NCBI GenBank assembly: GCA_023667185.1
Contig: JAMPAP010000001.1
Span: forward strand, 116,096-165,228
Direction: 5' to 3'
DNA: 49,133 nucleotides
Source of the DNA: Lachnoclostridium sp.
GTDB lineage: Bacteria > Bacteroidota > Bacteroidia > Bacteroidales > Muribaculaceae
Positions within the stretch are counted from its first letter, which is position 1. Every line of letters starts with the position of its first letter. A model generated the notes under the pieces. That model had not been told where the DNA came from and made no database searches. It worked only from the letters and a program-made list of their open reading frames with translations. This document shows positions 40,020 to 47,036 of this stretch, piece after piece. Position numbers and translations under genes: made by a program.

Positions 40020-42263
40020 TTATTTGGCACGTATGGCGCGCTTCACGCCATCGATTTTCAGAATTTTCTTACAAAGTTGGGTCACGGCGTCAGTATTAGG
40101 CACGAGCACCCCGAGGTCGCACTCGAACACTTCATCGTGAGCCTCGATATTGAGGCGGCGGATATTGATGTTAAGAGCAGTGGATATCAGTCCGATAAGT
40201 TCCTGAAGGATGCCGTGGCGGTCAATGCCCTCGATGCGGATGCTCACAGGATATTCGCCTGTAATCTTATCCCAGCGGGTGGCCACGATGCGCGGGCCGT
40301 AGCTTGCCTTCAGCACCTGGGCGCGCGGGCAGGTAAGCTCATGCACCTCCACCTCGCCGCGGTCGTTGATGAAACCCATCACCTCATCGCCCGGCAACGG
40401 GCGGCAGCAGTCGGCGAAAATGAAGTTGCGCTCCTGGTCGTTGTAGCGGAGCACATAGGTCTCCTTGGTGTTGATTTTCGGTTTCTCAGTCGGCTTATCG
40501 TCAGCGGCGTCAGCGGTAGCCTTCTTCTTGTTGCCACCGAGGCCGAGACGGAATATCTTGGCTATGAGCGAGCGGGCAGTCGATGAAGTATTCTCGTTGA
40601 GATAGTCGTCAATGGAGATCTCGCCGTTGCCGAGCTTGAGAAACAACTCGTCGCGCGAGCCCACGCGGTAAGTGCCGAGAATCTTGGTCAGCACATTATT
40701 ATTAAGTGTGATATTGTTTTTGGCGAGAAACTCGTCAAAGAGCTTATGACCGCGGTCGATAGCAGGTTGCTGGAGGCGGCGCAGTTCCTTGCGCAGGCGG
40801 GTCTTGGCCTTTGCCGTAGCCAGGAAATTCATCCATTCGGGCTTAGGGGTCTGCGACTGCGAAGTAAGAATCTCCACCTGGTCGCCGCTGTTGAGGCGGT
40901 GGCTCAGCGGCACGAGTTTATGGTTGACCTTGGCCGCAATGCAGTGGGTACCTATCTCGGAGTGAAGCGAGAAGGCCACGTCGAGCACTGAGGCGTTAGC
41001 AGGGAGCGTAATAAGTTCTCCCTTAGGTGTAAACACCACGATTTCTGAAGAAAAGAGGTTGAGCTTCAGCGTGTCAAGGAAGTCAATGGCGTTGGGGGTG
41101 GGATCTTCGAGGATATCCTTGATTGTGCGAAGCCATACGTTGAGCTCGCTCTCCTCGTCGCCCTCGCCTATCTTGTATTTCCAGTGAGCGGCAAAGCCCT
41201 TCTCGGCAATCTCGTCCATACGGCGGGAGCGTATCTGCACCTCTATCCAGTTGCCCTGCGGCCCCATCAGGGTCACGTGAAGAGCCTGGTAGCCATTAGC
41301 TTTGGGGTTGGTTATCCAGTCGCGGGTGCGGTCAGGGTGCGGGCGGTAAAGGTCAGTAATGGCCGAGTAGATTTTATAGCAGGTCTCCTTCTCCTTGGCC
41401 TGGTCAGGGCACTCGAATATGATACGCATGGCAAAGAGGTCATACACTTCCTCAAAGGGTATATGCTTCGTCTCCATCTTGCGCCAGATAGAGTAGATCG
41501 ACTTCAGGCGTGCCTTGGCCTCATACTGTATCCCCATCTCATCAAGCTTGCGGCGAACCGGGGCTGCAAACTCCTCATATATGGCATCGCGTCCCTCGGC
41601 AGTGCTTCGGATCAGCGACTCTATACGGGCATATTCGTTGGGATGCTCATACTTGAAGCTGAGATCCTCAAGCTCAGTCTTGATGGCGAAAAGCCCGAGC
41701 CGATGAGCCAGTGGTGCATATATATATAATGTCTCGCCGGCGATCTTATACTGCTTGTTGGGAGCCATTGATCCGAGGGTGCGCATATTGTGCAGACGGT
41801 CAGCCATCTTGATGAGAATCACACGGATATCCTCGCTCATGGTGAGCAGCAGCTTGCGGAAGTTTTCAGCCTGAGCTGAAGCCTTGTCGCCGAAGATACC
41901 GCCCGAAATCTTGGTCAACCCCTCGACAATCATGGCAATCTTCTTGCCGAAATGCTGCTCGATATCCTCCACGGTATACTCCGTATCCTCCACCACATCA
42001 TGAAGCAAAGCAGCGCAGATCGACGTAGAGCCAAGCCCTATCTCGCGGCTTGCGATCTTGGCCACAGCGATAGGATGAAGAATGTAAGGCTCACCTGACC
42101 GGCGACGGATACCCTTGTGAGCCTCCTTGGCAAAACGGTAGGCCCGCTCGATGATCTCCACCTTCTTGCGATGGTTACTTCTAAGATAACCGTTCAGCAG
42201 ATCCTGAAACTCGCTTTCTATGAGCTTATCTTCCTGCTCTAATGTGAGATTATATGGCTCCAT
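40020..42263 (-). CDS. Bifunctional RelA/SpoT family (p)ppGpp synthetase/hydrolase
   Basis: A 747-residue long RSH protein controlling the stringent response. The N-terminal HD hydrolase domain is intact: HPIAVAKIA, then LLHDVVEDTEYT (His88-Asp89, Glu92-Asp93). The synthetase domain follows (RLKSIYSIWRKMETKHIPFEEVYDLFAMRIIF; DWITNPKANGYQALHVTLMGPQGNWIEVQIRSRRMDEIAEKGFAAHWKYK). Then come TGS (VFTPKGELITLPANASVLDVAFSLHSEIG), a helical/zinc-finger-like region and a C-terminal ACT domain (VSIRIEGIDRHGILQELIGLIS). Both catalytic halves look active, so it should make and degrade (p)ppGpp. It leads the four-gene operon ending at 36728. Confidence 0.95.
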   Translation of the reverse strand: MEPYNLTLEQEDKLIESEFQDLLNGYLRSNHRKKVEIIERAYRFAKEAHKGIRRRSGEPYILHPIAVAKIASREIGLGSTSICAALLHDVVEDTEYTVEDIEQHFGKKIAMIVEGLTKISGGIFGDKASAQAENFRKLLLTMSEDIRVILIKMADRLHNMRTLGSMAPNKQYKIAGETLYIYAPLAHRLGLFAIKTELEDLSFKYEHPNEYARIESLIRSTAEGRDAIYEEFAAPVRRKLDEMGIQYEAKARLKSIYSIWRKMETKHIPFEEVYDLFAMRIIFECPDQAKEKETCYKIYSAITDLYRPHPDRTRDWITNPKANGYQALHVTLMGPQGNWIEVQIRSRRMDEIAEKGFAAHWKYKIGEGDEESELNVWLRTIKDILEDPTPNAIDFLDTLKLNLFSSEIVVFTPKGELITLPANASVLDVAFSLHSEIGTHCIAAKVNHKLVPLSHRLNSGDQVEILTSQSQTPKPEWMNFLATAKAKTRLRKELRRLQQPAIDRGHKLFDEFLAKNNITLNNNVLTKILGTYRVGSRDELFLKLGNGEISIDDYLNENTSSTARSLIAKIFRLGLGGNKKKATADAADDKPTEKPKINTKETYVLRYNDQERNFIFADCCRPLPGDEVMGFINDRGEVEVHELTCPRAQVLKASYGPRIVATRWDKITGEYPVSIRIEGIDRHGILQELIGLISTALNINIRRLNIEAHDEVFECDLGVLVPNTDAVTQLCKKILKIDGVKRAIRAK

Positions 42264-42312
42264 GTGTAGTTGAATTTTTTAGGTTATAGAAAGTCACTTC
42301 GACTTCATTTTA

Positions 42313-42320
42313 CAAAAATA
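42313..42320 (-). promoter_or_regulatory. Promoter -7 box (TATTTTTG, - strand) of the RelA/SpoT operon
   Basis: On the - strand this reads TATTTTTG, matching TAnnTTTG, with a leader of about 45 bases to the ATG at 42263. Confidence 0.55.
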
Positions 42321-42383
42321 CAACCTATCGCCCAAATTGCCAAATTTCACCCTCACTAAAAATCACCCTAAAATTCCCCGGGT

Positions 42384-43235
42384 TCAGTAGTCGCTGAAGA
42401 GGCGGGGCTTGATGACGATGCCCACGCGAAGCTGTGAGTGGAATTCCTTGAAGGCGAGAAGCCCTTCGCCGTAGCCGTTGTAGTATTGCAGGAAGAGGTA
42501 CTGATTGTCGCGCGGGAAGATGCGGTAGTTAAACTCGAGAACGGTGTTGTAGTTGAGTTTCCATCCGCGGCGTTTGGTGAGGATCACCGATAGTCCCCAC
42601 CGGCCTGTAGGAGAATTAAACGACGTACCCATCTGATATATGCCGCAATAGTCGAGGATGTCGCGGTTATTCATTCCGTCAATGATGGGTATCCAAAATT
42701 TACCGTGAACGATAATCTGCGGATCGATCATGATACTGCCTCCGAGGGAGATCTTGTTCCACGAGCGCGACTGTATGCCATCACGGCCATTGCTCTCATG
42801 CTCAAGCACGAGATTGAGCTTGCCCACGAAGCGGTTTTTGACAAAGAGAGGCTTGCTTAGTCCGATACCGGGGTTGAAATTAAGGTCAGTCATCGGCATG
42901 GAGTTTTCGAGCACGTTCCAGAAACATTTCTGCGAATAAAACAGATACAAATAGGTGCCCCAGGGGAGAGTACTGCGTGTAAGACGCTGGGATATTGAAA
43001 TCTGGAATTTGATGTTACTGTTTTCTTTGGTAGGTTTCGGGCCTATGGAGGTGCCGAAGATGAAATAGTTGTCCTTATACAATCCGAAGTAGGGAGCATC
43101 GTCAAAGGCGCGGCGGATGCTGTCAGAATTGACGGCATCGTCGCTCGTGGTCACTATCTGCCCTGACATTTCAATAGCCGGGAAAATGACAGCTGCTACA
43201 ACTATAATTATAAGGTTACGCACTATACTTGTCAT
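42384..43235 (-). CDS. pldA: Outer-membrane phospholipase A (OMPLA/PldA family)
   Basis: A 283-residue outer-membrane enzyme that hydrolyses phospholipids in the outer leaflet. It has an N-terminal signal peptide (about 1-25) and a 12-strand barrel pattern. The OMPLA signature LVLEHESNG...SRSWN is present with catalytic His146 and Ser148 of the H-x-S-N-G motif, and the C terminus ends in alternating strands (QLRVGIVIKPRLF). Relatives act when membrane asymmetry is disturbed. Its -7 box (43243-43250) is only 7 bases before the ATG, and it is divergent from the thioredoxin-like lipoprotein gene, with the two promoter regions overlapping. Confidence 0.9.
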   Translation of the reverse strand: MTSIVRNLIIIVVAAVIFPAIEMSGQIVTTSDDAVNSDSIRRAFDDAPYFGLYKDNYFIFGTSIGPKPTKENSNIKFQISISQRLTRSTLPWGTYLYLFYSQKCFWNVLENSMPMTDLNFNPGIGLSKPLFVKNRFVGKLNLVLEHESNGRDGIQSRSWNKISLGGSIMIDPQIIVHGKFWIPIIDGMNNRDILDYCGIYQMGTSFNSPTGRWGLSVILTKRRGWKLNYNTVLEFNYRIFPRDNQYLFLQYYNGYGEGLLAFKEFHSQLRVGIVIKPRLFSDY

Positions 43236-43242
43236 GGTGGTG

Positions 43243-43250
43243 CAAAATTA
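43243..43250 (-). promoter_or_regulatory. pldA promoter -7 box (TAATTTTG, - strand)
   Basis: A perfect TAnnTTTG on the - strand, 7 bases from the pldA ATG. The predicted transcription start is at or within a few bases of the start codon, so the mRNA would be nearly leaderless. Its upstream half overlaps the promoter of the divergent gene. Confidence 0.55.
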
Positions 43251-43273
43251 ACGTTTTTTTGAAAAAAAAGCAT

Positions 43274-43281
43274 TACTTTTG
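43274..43281 (+). promoter_or_regulatory. Promoter -7 box (TACTTTTG) of the thioredoxin-like lipoprotein
   Basis: A perfect TAnnTTTG that ends 6 bases before the ATG at 43288. The -7 boxes of the two divergent genes are 23 bases apart, so their -33 regions must overlap. Confidence 0.55.
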
Positions 43282-43287
43282 CATCAA

Positions 43288-44316
43288 ATGAATAAGATTA
43301 TATCCTTAATATGCTTCGTGATGGCGGCTGTTTGCGCCACGTCATGCGCGAGCAATGATAGCTTTGAAATAAAATGCCATATCGCGGGGCTCGGTACGGC
43401 TCAAGTCGATATGGTGTATTACGACGGCCTGGCTGTCAAGACAGTGGTCAGCCACGGCGTCGACGATGAAGTGACGATCTCAGGAGTATCGCCGCAATAC
43501 ACTATAGCCGAGATATTTACCGCCGACGGGCAGCTACTGCTGTCAACCGTGGTCAAGAATGGCGACAAAATCTCTGTTGACTTTGACCCCGAAAAGTCCG
43601 GGGAGATCAGCATCAAAGGCAACGACCCGTCAGGAGAGATAGCGGCCTTTATGCGCGACAATGCCGGGCTCATCGCCGCCGGTTCGGCTGACAGCCTGAA
43701 CATTGCCGTAGAAAAAATCGTGACCTCGCAGCGCGATGCCCTGTCATCGACAGTTCTGCTGATGACTTACTACGACTTCTCAGCTGATCCCCAGAGGGGT
43801 GACTCAATACTCAACCTGCTCACCCCCGAAGCCCGCCAGCTCGCTTCGGTGCGCAACTTCACTCGCAACATTTCGATACATCTCAAGCGATCAGGCGATA
43901 AGATTGTGCGCCCAATCTCGATATATACTTCGCGCGACTCGGCATTTGACTTCGTCCCCTACCGCCATTCATGCTCCATACTTATAGTCACTGACGGCAA
44001 CACCGAGGCCTCTCACCGCACCCTCCTACGCAAGCTGCGTAAGGATTTCAAGGACGAGAAGCTCGACATGGCCGAAATATCCGTGGCTCCTGACTCGGCC
44101 GTATGGCGCGCCTCGATCAAGAGCGACTCGGCCACATGGCATCAAGGGTGGCTACAAGGCAGCCTTGGCAACCCTTCACTTTTCAACCTCGCCATAACGT
44201 CGCAGCCATGCATCATCGTGGCTGATCAGTCGGGCCGCCAGATCTACCGCGGCCGGTCGACCGAGAGCGCTGACTCCATCATACGCCATTTCATAGCCTC
44301 CGATACCATAAAATAA
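43288..44316 (+). CDS. DUF4369/thioredoxin-like lipoprotein lacking the CxxC pair
   Basis: A 342-residue lipoprotein from the ATG at 43288; a TTG at 43279 is in frame but falls inside the -7 box, so it is rejected. Signal peptide with lipobox ATSC near residue 19. Residues 25-110 resemble the DUF4369 beta-sandwich found ahead of thioredoxin domains in Bacteroidetes (FEIKCHIAGLGTAQVDMVYYDG; LSTVVKNGDKISVDFD). The rest has thioredoxin-fold features (YRHSCSILIVTDGN, QPCIIVADQSGRQIYRG) but no CxxC, so a redox role is doubtful and a binding role is possible. The YifB gene starts 8 bases after its stop. Confidence 0.8.
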   Translation: MNKIISLICFVMAAVCATSCASNDSFEIKCHIAGLGTAQVDMVYYDGLAVKTVVSHGVDDEVTISGVSPQYTIAEIFTADGQLLLSTVVKNGDKISVDFDPEKSGEISIKGNDPSGEIAAFMRDNAGLIAAGSADSLNIAVEKIVTSQRDALSSTVLLMTYYDFSADPQRGDSILNLLTPEARQLASVRNFTRNISIHLKRSGDKIVRPISIYTSRDSAFDFVPYRHSCSILIVTDGNTEASHRTLLRKLRKDFKDEKLDMAEISVAPDSAVWRASIKSDSATWHQGWLQGSLGNPSLFNLAITSQPCIIVADQSGRQIYRGRSTESADSIIRHFIASDTIK

Positions 44317-44324
44317 CCTCCTCC

Positions 44325-45878
44325 ATGCTACAGAAAACTAATTGTGCTGCCGTTCAAGGCATTGACGCCATACATGTGACCATCGAGACGATCGTCGACC
44401 GCGGGGCGATGTTCTGCATCGTAGGCCTTGCTGACACCGCCGTAAAGGAGAGCTACCAGCGTGTGCTCTCGGCCGTGACGCAGAGCGGATACGAGTTTCC
44501 ACGCGCTCATGTGGTAGTGAATATGTCGCCGGCCGACGTCAGGAAGGAAGGTGCCGCCTACGACCTCCCCATAGCCGTATGCGTCCTTGCCGCCGGAGGG
44601 AAAATCAAGCCGGCCGTTGACCTGCGCCGCTACATGATCATGGGCGAACTGTCGCTTGACGGCACGGTGCTCCCCATCCGCGGCGTCCTCCCTATGGCTA
44701 TCCTTGCTCGAAGCCTCGGTTTCGATGGCATGATTCTTCCCGCAGCCAATGCTCCGGAAGCTGCCGTTGTCAACAATCTCAATGTCTACGGCGTCAACAA
44801 TCTGCGGGAGGTGGTGGAATTTGTCACAGGAGAGCAGCCGCTCGAACCGGTGATCGTCAACACCCGCGAGGAGTTTTTCGCCGCCTCGGCTACCTTTGAC
44901 GTCGATTTCTCCGAGGTCAAGGGGCAGGAGCTCGTAAAGCGGGCATTCGAAGTGGCCTGCGCCGGAGGCCACAACATCCTGCTCGTAGGCCCTCCCGGAG
45001 CCGGAAAGTCGATGATGGCTAAGCGATTGCCTTCGATCATGCCGCCACTGACGCTCTCCGAAGCCCTGGAGACCACTAAGATACACTCCGTAGCCGGAAA
45101 ACTCAAAGGCGGCTCGAAGCTCATGACACGTCGGCCGTTCCGCTCGCCGCATCATACGATCTCTCCCGTAGCGCTGGTAGGGGGTGGCTCTAATCCCGTA
45201 CCGGGTGAGATATCCCTTGCCCACAACGGCGTACTCTTCCTCGATGAATTTCCCGAATTTTCGCGCTCAGTGCTCGAGGTGATGCGCCAGCCTCTCGAGG
45301 ATCGGCATATCACCATCGCCCGCGCCAAATACACCATCGACTACCCGGCAGGATTCATGCTCGTGGCTTCGATGAACCCCTGCCCCTGTGGCTATTACAA
45401 CCATCCCACGCGCGAATGTACCTGTCCTCCCGGGCAGGTGGCAAAATACCTGAGCCGCATCTCGGGGCCGTTCCTTGACCGCATCGACCTGCAAGTGGAG
45501 ATACTGCCCGTGCCGTTTGACCAGCTCGCCTCGCAGCAGGAAGGAGAGTCATCGGCCGCCATACGGGAGCGCGTGGTCAGAGCCCGCGAGATACAAGCTC
45601 GCCGCTACGCCTCGGAGCCCGGCATCCACTGCAACGCCCAGATGAACTCACGTCTGCTCAAGACTCATGCCCGGCTCGATGAGCCCAGCATGGCCACCCT
45701 CCGCGACGCCATGATACGGCTCGACATGAGCGCCCGAGCCTACGACCGCATCCTCAAGGTAGCCCGCACCATAGCTGACCTCGACGGCTCCGAAAACATC
45801 CGCCTGCCCCACCTGAGCGAAGCCCTCTCCTACCGCAACCTCGACCGCTCCACCTGGGGCGCCACCACCCCCTTCTAA
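44325..45878 (+). CDS. YifB family Mg-chelatase-like AAA+ ATPase (ComM-type)
   Basis: A 517-residue protein with the three-part YifB architecture. It has an N-terminal ChlI-like/Lon-protease-fold domain (about 1-170, VTIETIVDRGAMFCIVGLADTAVKESYQRVLSA), then an AAA+ core with Walker A GPPGAGKSMMAKRLPSIMPPLT (around residue 225) and the conserved RPFRSPHHTISPVALVGGG. Walker B is FLDEFPEF, followed by SMNPCPCGYY and a C-terminal helical lid (YDRILKVARTIADLDGSENI). The best-studied relative, ComM, is a hexameric branch-migration helicase in natural transformation; general recombination is the likely role here. It follows the thioredoxin-like gene after 8 bases. Confidence 0.93.
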   Translation: MLQKTNCAAVQGIDAIHVTIETIVDRGAMFCIVGLADTAVKESYQRVLSAVTQSGYEFPRAHVVVNMSPADVRKEGAAYDLPIAVCVLAAGGKIKPAVDLRRYMIMGELSLDGTVLPIRGVLPMAILARSLGFDGMILPAANAPEAAVVNNLNVYGVNNLREVVEFVTGEQPLEPVIVNTREEFFAASATFDVDFSEVKGQELVKRAFEVACAGGHNILLVGPPGAGKSMMAKRLPSIMPPLTLSEALETTKIHSVAGKLKGGSKLMTRRPFRSPHHTISPVALVGGGSNPVPGEISLAHNGVLFLDEFPEFSRSVLEVMRQPLEDRHITIARAKYTIDYPAGFMLVASMNPCPCGYYNHPTRECTCPPGQVAKYLSRISGPFLDRIDLQVEILPVPFDQLASQQEGESSAAIRERVVRAREIQARRYASEPGIHCNAQMNSRLLKTHARLDEPSMATLRDAMIRLDMSARAYDRILKVARTIADLDGSENIRLPHLSEALSYRNLDRSTWGATTPF

Positions 45879-45957
45879 TAGTGTGCGTACTGAAGTTTGC
45901 ACCTGAGACAAAATTTTGCCTGCGAAAGCTCCCTGCACAGCAAGTTTTTGTTTAAGG

Positions 45958-45970
45958 GCTGAGCTTCAGC
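45958..45970. repeat. Small hairpin upstream of the RAYT-like gene
   Basis: GCTGA (45958-45962) pairs with TCAGC (45966-45970) around a 3-base loop, the same stem-with-triloop layout as the hairpins in the 36456-36692 palindrome. It lies 37 bases before the transposase-like ORF and could be a left-end recognition structure. Confidence 0.4.
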
Positions 45971-46007
45971 GAAGGCAAGTGTGTATTAATATTTAAACCA
46001 GAAAGAT

Positions 46008-46940
46008 ATGAGCAGAATTTGGGCAGGAAATAATCGAGCCTCATGGCATGACTATACTTCCCGATGCATTTACCACTTTACATTGCTAAAGCATCCGGAT
46101 TGCCCCTCATTTGGTAAATTGATGGGAGATTGCCACTTGCCAATTGGTAGTCGTGGAAGTTCATACGTCATTGCTACTGATGTCGGAAGAGCCATAAAGG
46201 ATAGTCTTCGTCAAATCTCAAATATTCATCCGGCTCTGCATCTCTTCCAGTATGCCCTTATGCCTGATCATCTCCACATGATTCTTTCTGTGGAGAAGCA
46301 AATTGATGAGACTGTTGGGCGGAAACTTGGGGCATTCAAAGTGGCAGTAAACAAAAGAAGCAGACATGATCAAGTTTTTGAAAGAGGATTCAATGACCAA
46401 ATCTTAGTGAAGTCAAGGAAACTGGATGTCATCTATGATTATTTACGCTCTAATCCCTACCGACTTGCGGTGCGTCATGCCTGTCCCGATTTCTTTACCA
46501 GACGCAATAACCTTAACATTGCCGGGACTCCTGTTCAGCTATATGGCAATATTCATCTTCTTAATAATCCTTTTAAGGAGCAGGTGATTGTTCATAGGGC
46601 TGATAATGATGCCGTGTATTCATCCAATAAAGATAGATGGCTGTATACAGCCGGGAATGGAGGGGTACTGGTATCACCTTTTATCAGCGAAAGAGAAAAG
46701 AAAGTCAGAAGAGAATCAGAATTATTAGGAGGTCGATTCATTCTGATCACTAATACCCCATTTGGAGAGCGAGAAAAGCCGTCTGGAAAAGACTTCGATC
46801 TCTGCGCTGAAGGGCGTATGCTGATTATAGCCATGCAATCCCCTTTAGATTTCTCCCGCATCGCTTGCCTGCAAATGAATTCTCTCGCTAATCACATTGC
46901 ATCTCCTTTATTTGGAGCTAATGCTCCAAAGCTGATGTGA
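46008..46940 (+). CDS. REP-associated tyrosine transposase-like (HUH/Y1) protein with C-terminal extension
   Basis: A 310-residue protein of the RAYT/IS200-IS605 Y1 superfamily. Residues 15-160 are the HUH domain: CIYHFTLLKHP, then the metal-binding H-x-H in QYALMPDHLHMIL (His88, His90), FKVAVNKRSRHD, FERGFNDQIL, and the catalytic-tyrosine segment YDYLRSNPYRLAVR (Tyr145). Residues 165-310 are an extra domain not found in classical short RAYTs (GVLVSPFISEREKKVRRES; GGRFILITNTPFGER; DFDLCAEGRMLIIA). That pattern suggests a Rossmann-like fold. The codons are richer in A and T than those of its neighbours, a sign of foreign or decaying sequence. The gene lies alone between yifB and the pectate lyase gene, with small hairpins before and inside its 3' end. 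Confidence 0.85.
   Translation: MSRIWAGNNRASWHDYTSRCIYHFTLLKHPDCPSFGKLMGDCHLPIGSRGSSYVIATDVGRAIKDSLRQISNIHPALHLFQYALMPDHLHMILSVEKQIDETVGRKLGAFKVAVNKRSRHDQVFERGFNDQILVKSRKLDVIYDYLRSNPYRLAVRHACPDFFTRRNNLNIAGTPVQLYGNIHLLNNPFKEQVIVHRADNDAVYSSNKDRWLYTAGNGGVLVSPFISEREKKVRRESELLGGRFILITNTPFGEREKPSGKDFDLCAEGRMLIIAMQSPLDFSRIACLQMNSLANHIASPLFGANAPKLM
46911..46930. repeat. Perfect hairpin inside the 3' end of the RAYT-like gene
   Basis: TTTGGAGC (46911-46918) and GCTCCAAA (46923-46930) form an 8-bp stem with a TAAT loop, encoding the last residues of the protein. It is followed by GCTGATGTGAAATAA, which resembles the GCCGATGTTATGGTAA that follows the GGA hairpin in the large palindrome at 36553-36568. 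It may mark the right end of a RAYT unit. Confidence 0.45.
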
Positions 46941-46982
46941 AATAAATGCGGCGGTTTTTGCTGGTGGATGCAAGACTTTTAT

Positions 46983-46990
46983 TAACTTTG
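46983..46990 (+). promoter_or_regulatory. Pectate lyase promoter (-33 TTTG 46957-46960, -7 TAACTTTG)
   Basis: TAACTTTG at 46983-46990 with TTTG 22 bases upstream. The start codon at 47037 is 46 bases beyond the box. Confidence 0.55.
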
Positions 46991-47036
46991 CCGACGCCTT
47001 GACCGATAATTCACTAATTCACTATTTATAAAGACC

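Noticed and set aside
43279-43287. TTG as start codon of the thioredoxin-like lipoprotein
   Set aside because: The TTG lies inside the perfect -7 promoter box, so it would be upstream of the transcription start. The ATG at 43288 gives a proper lipoprotein signal.
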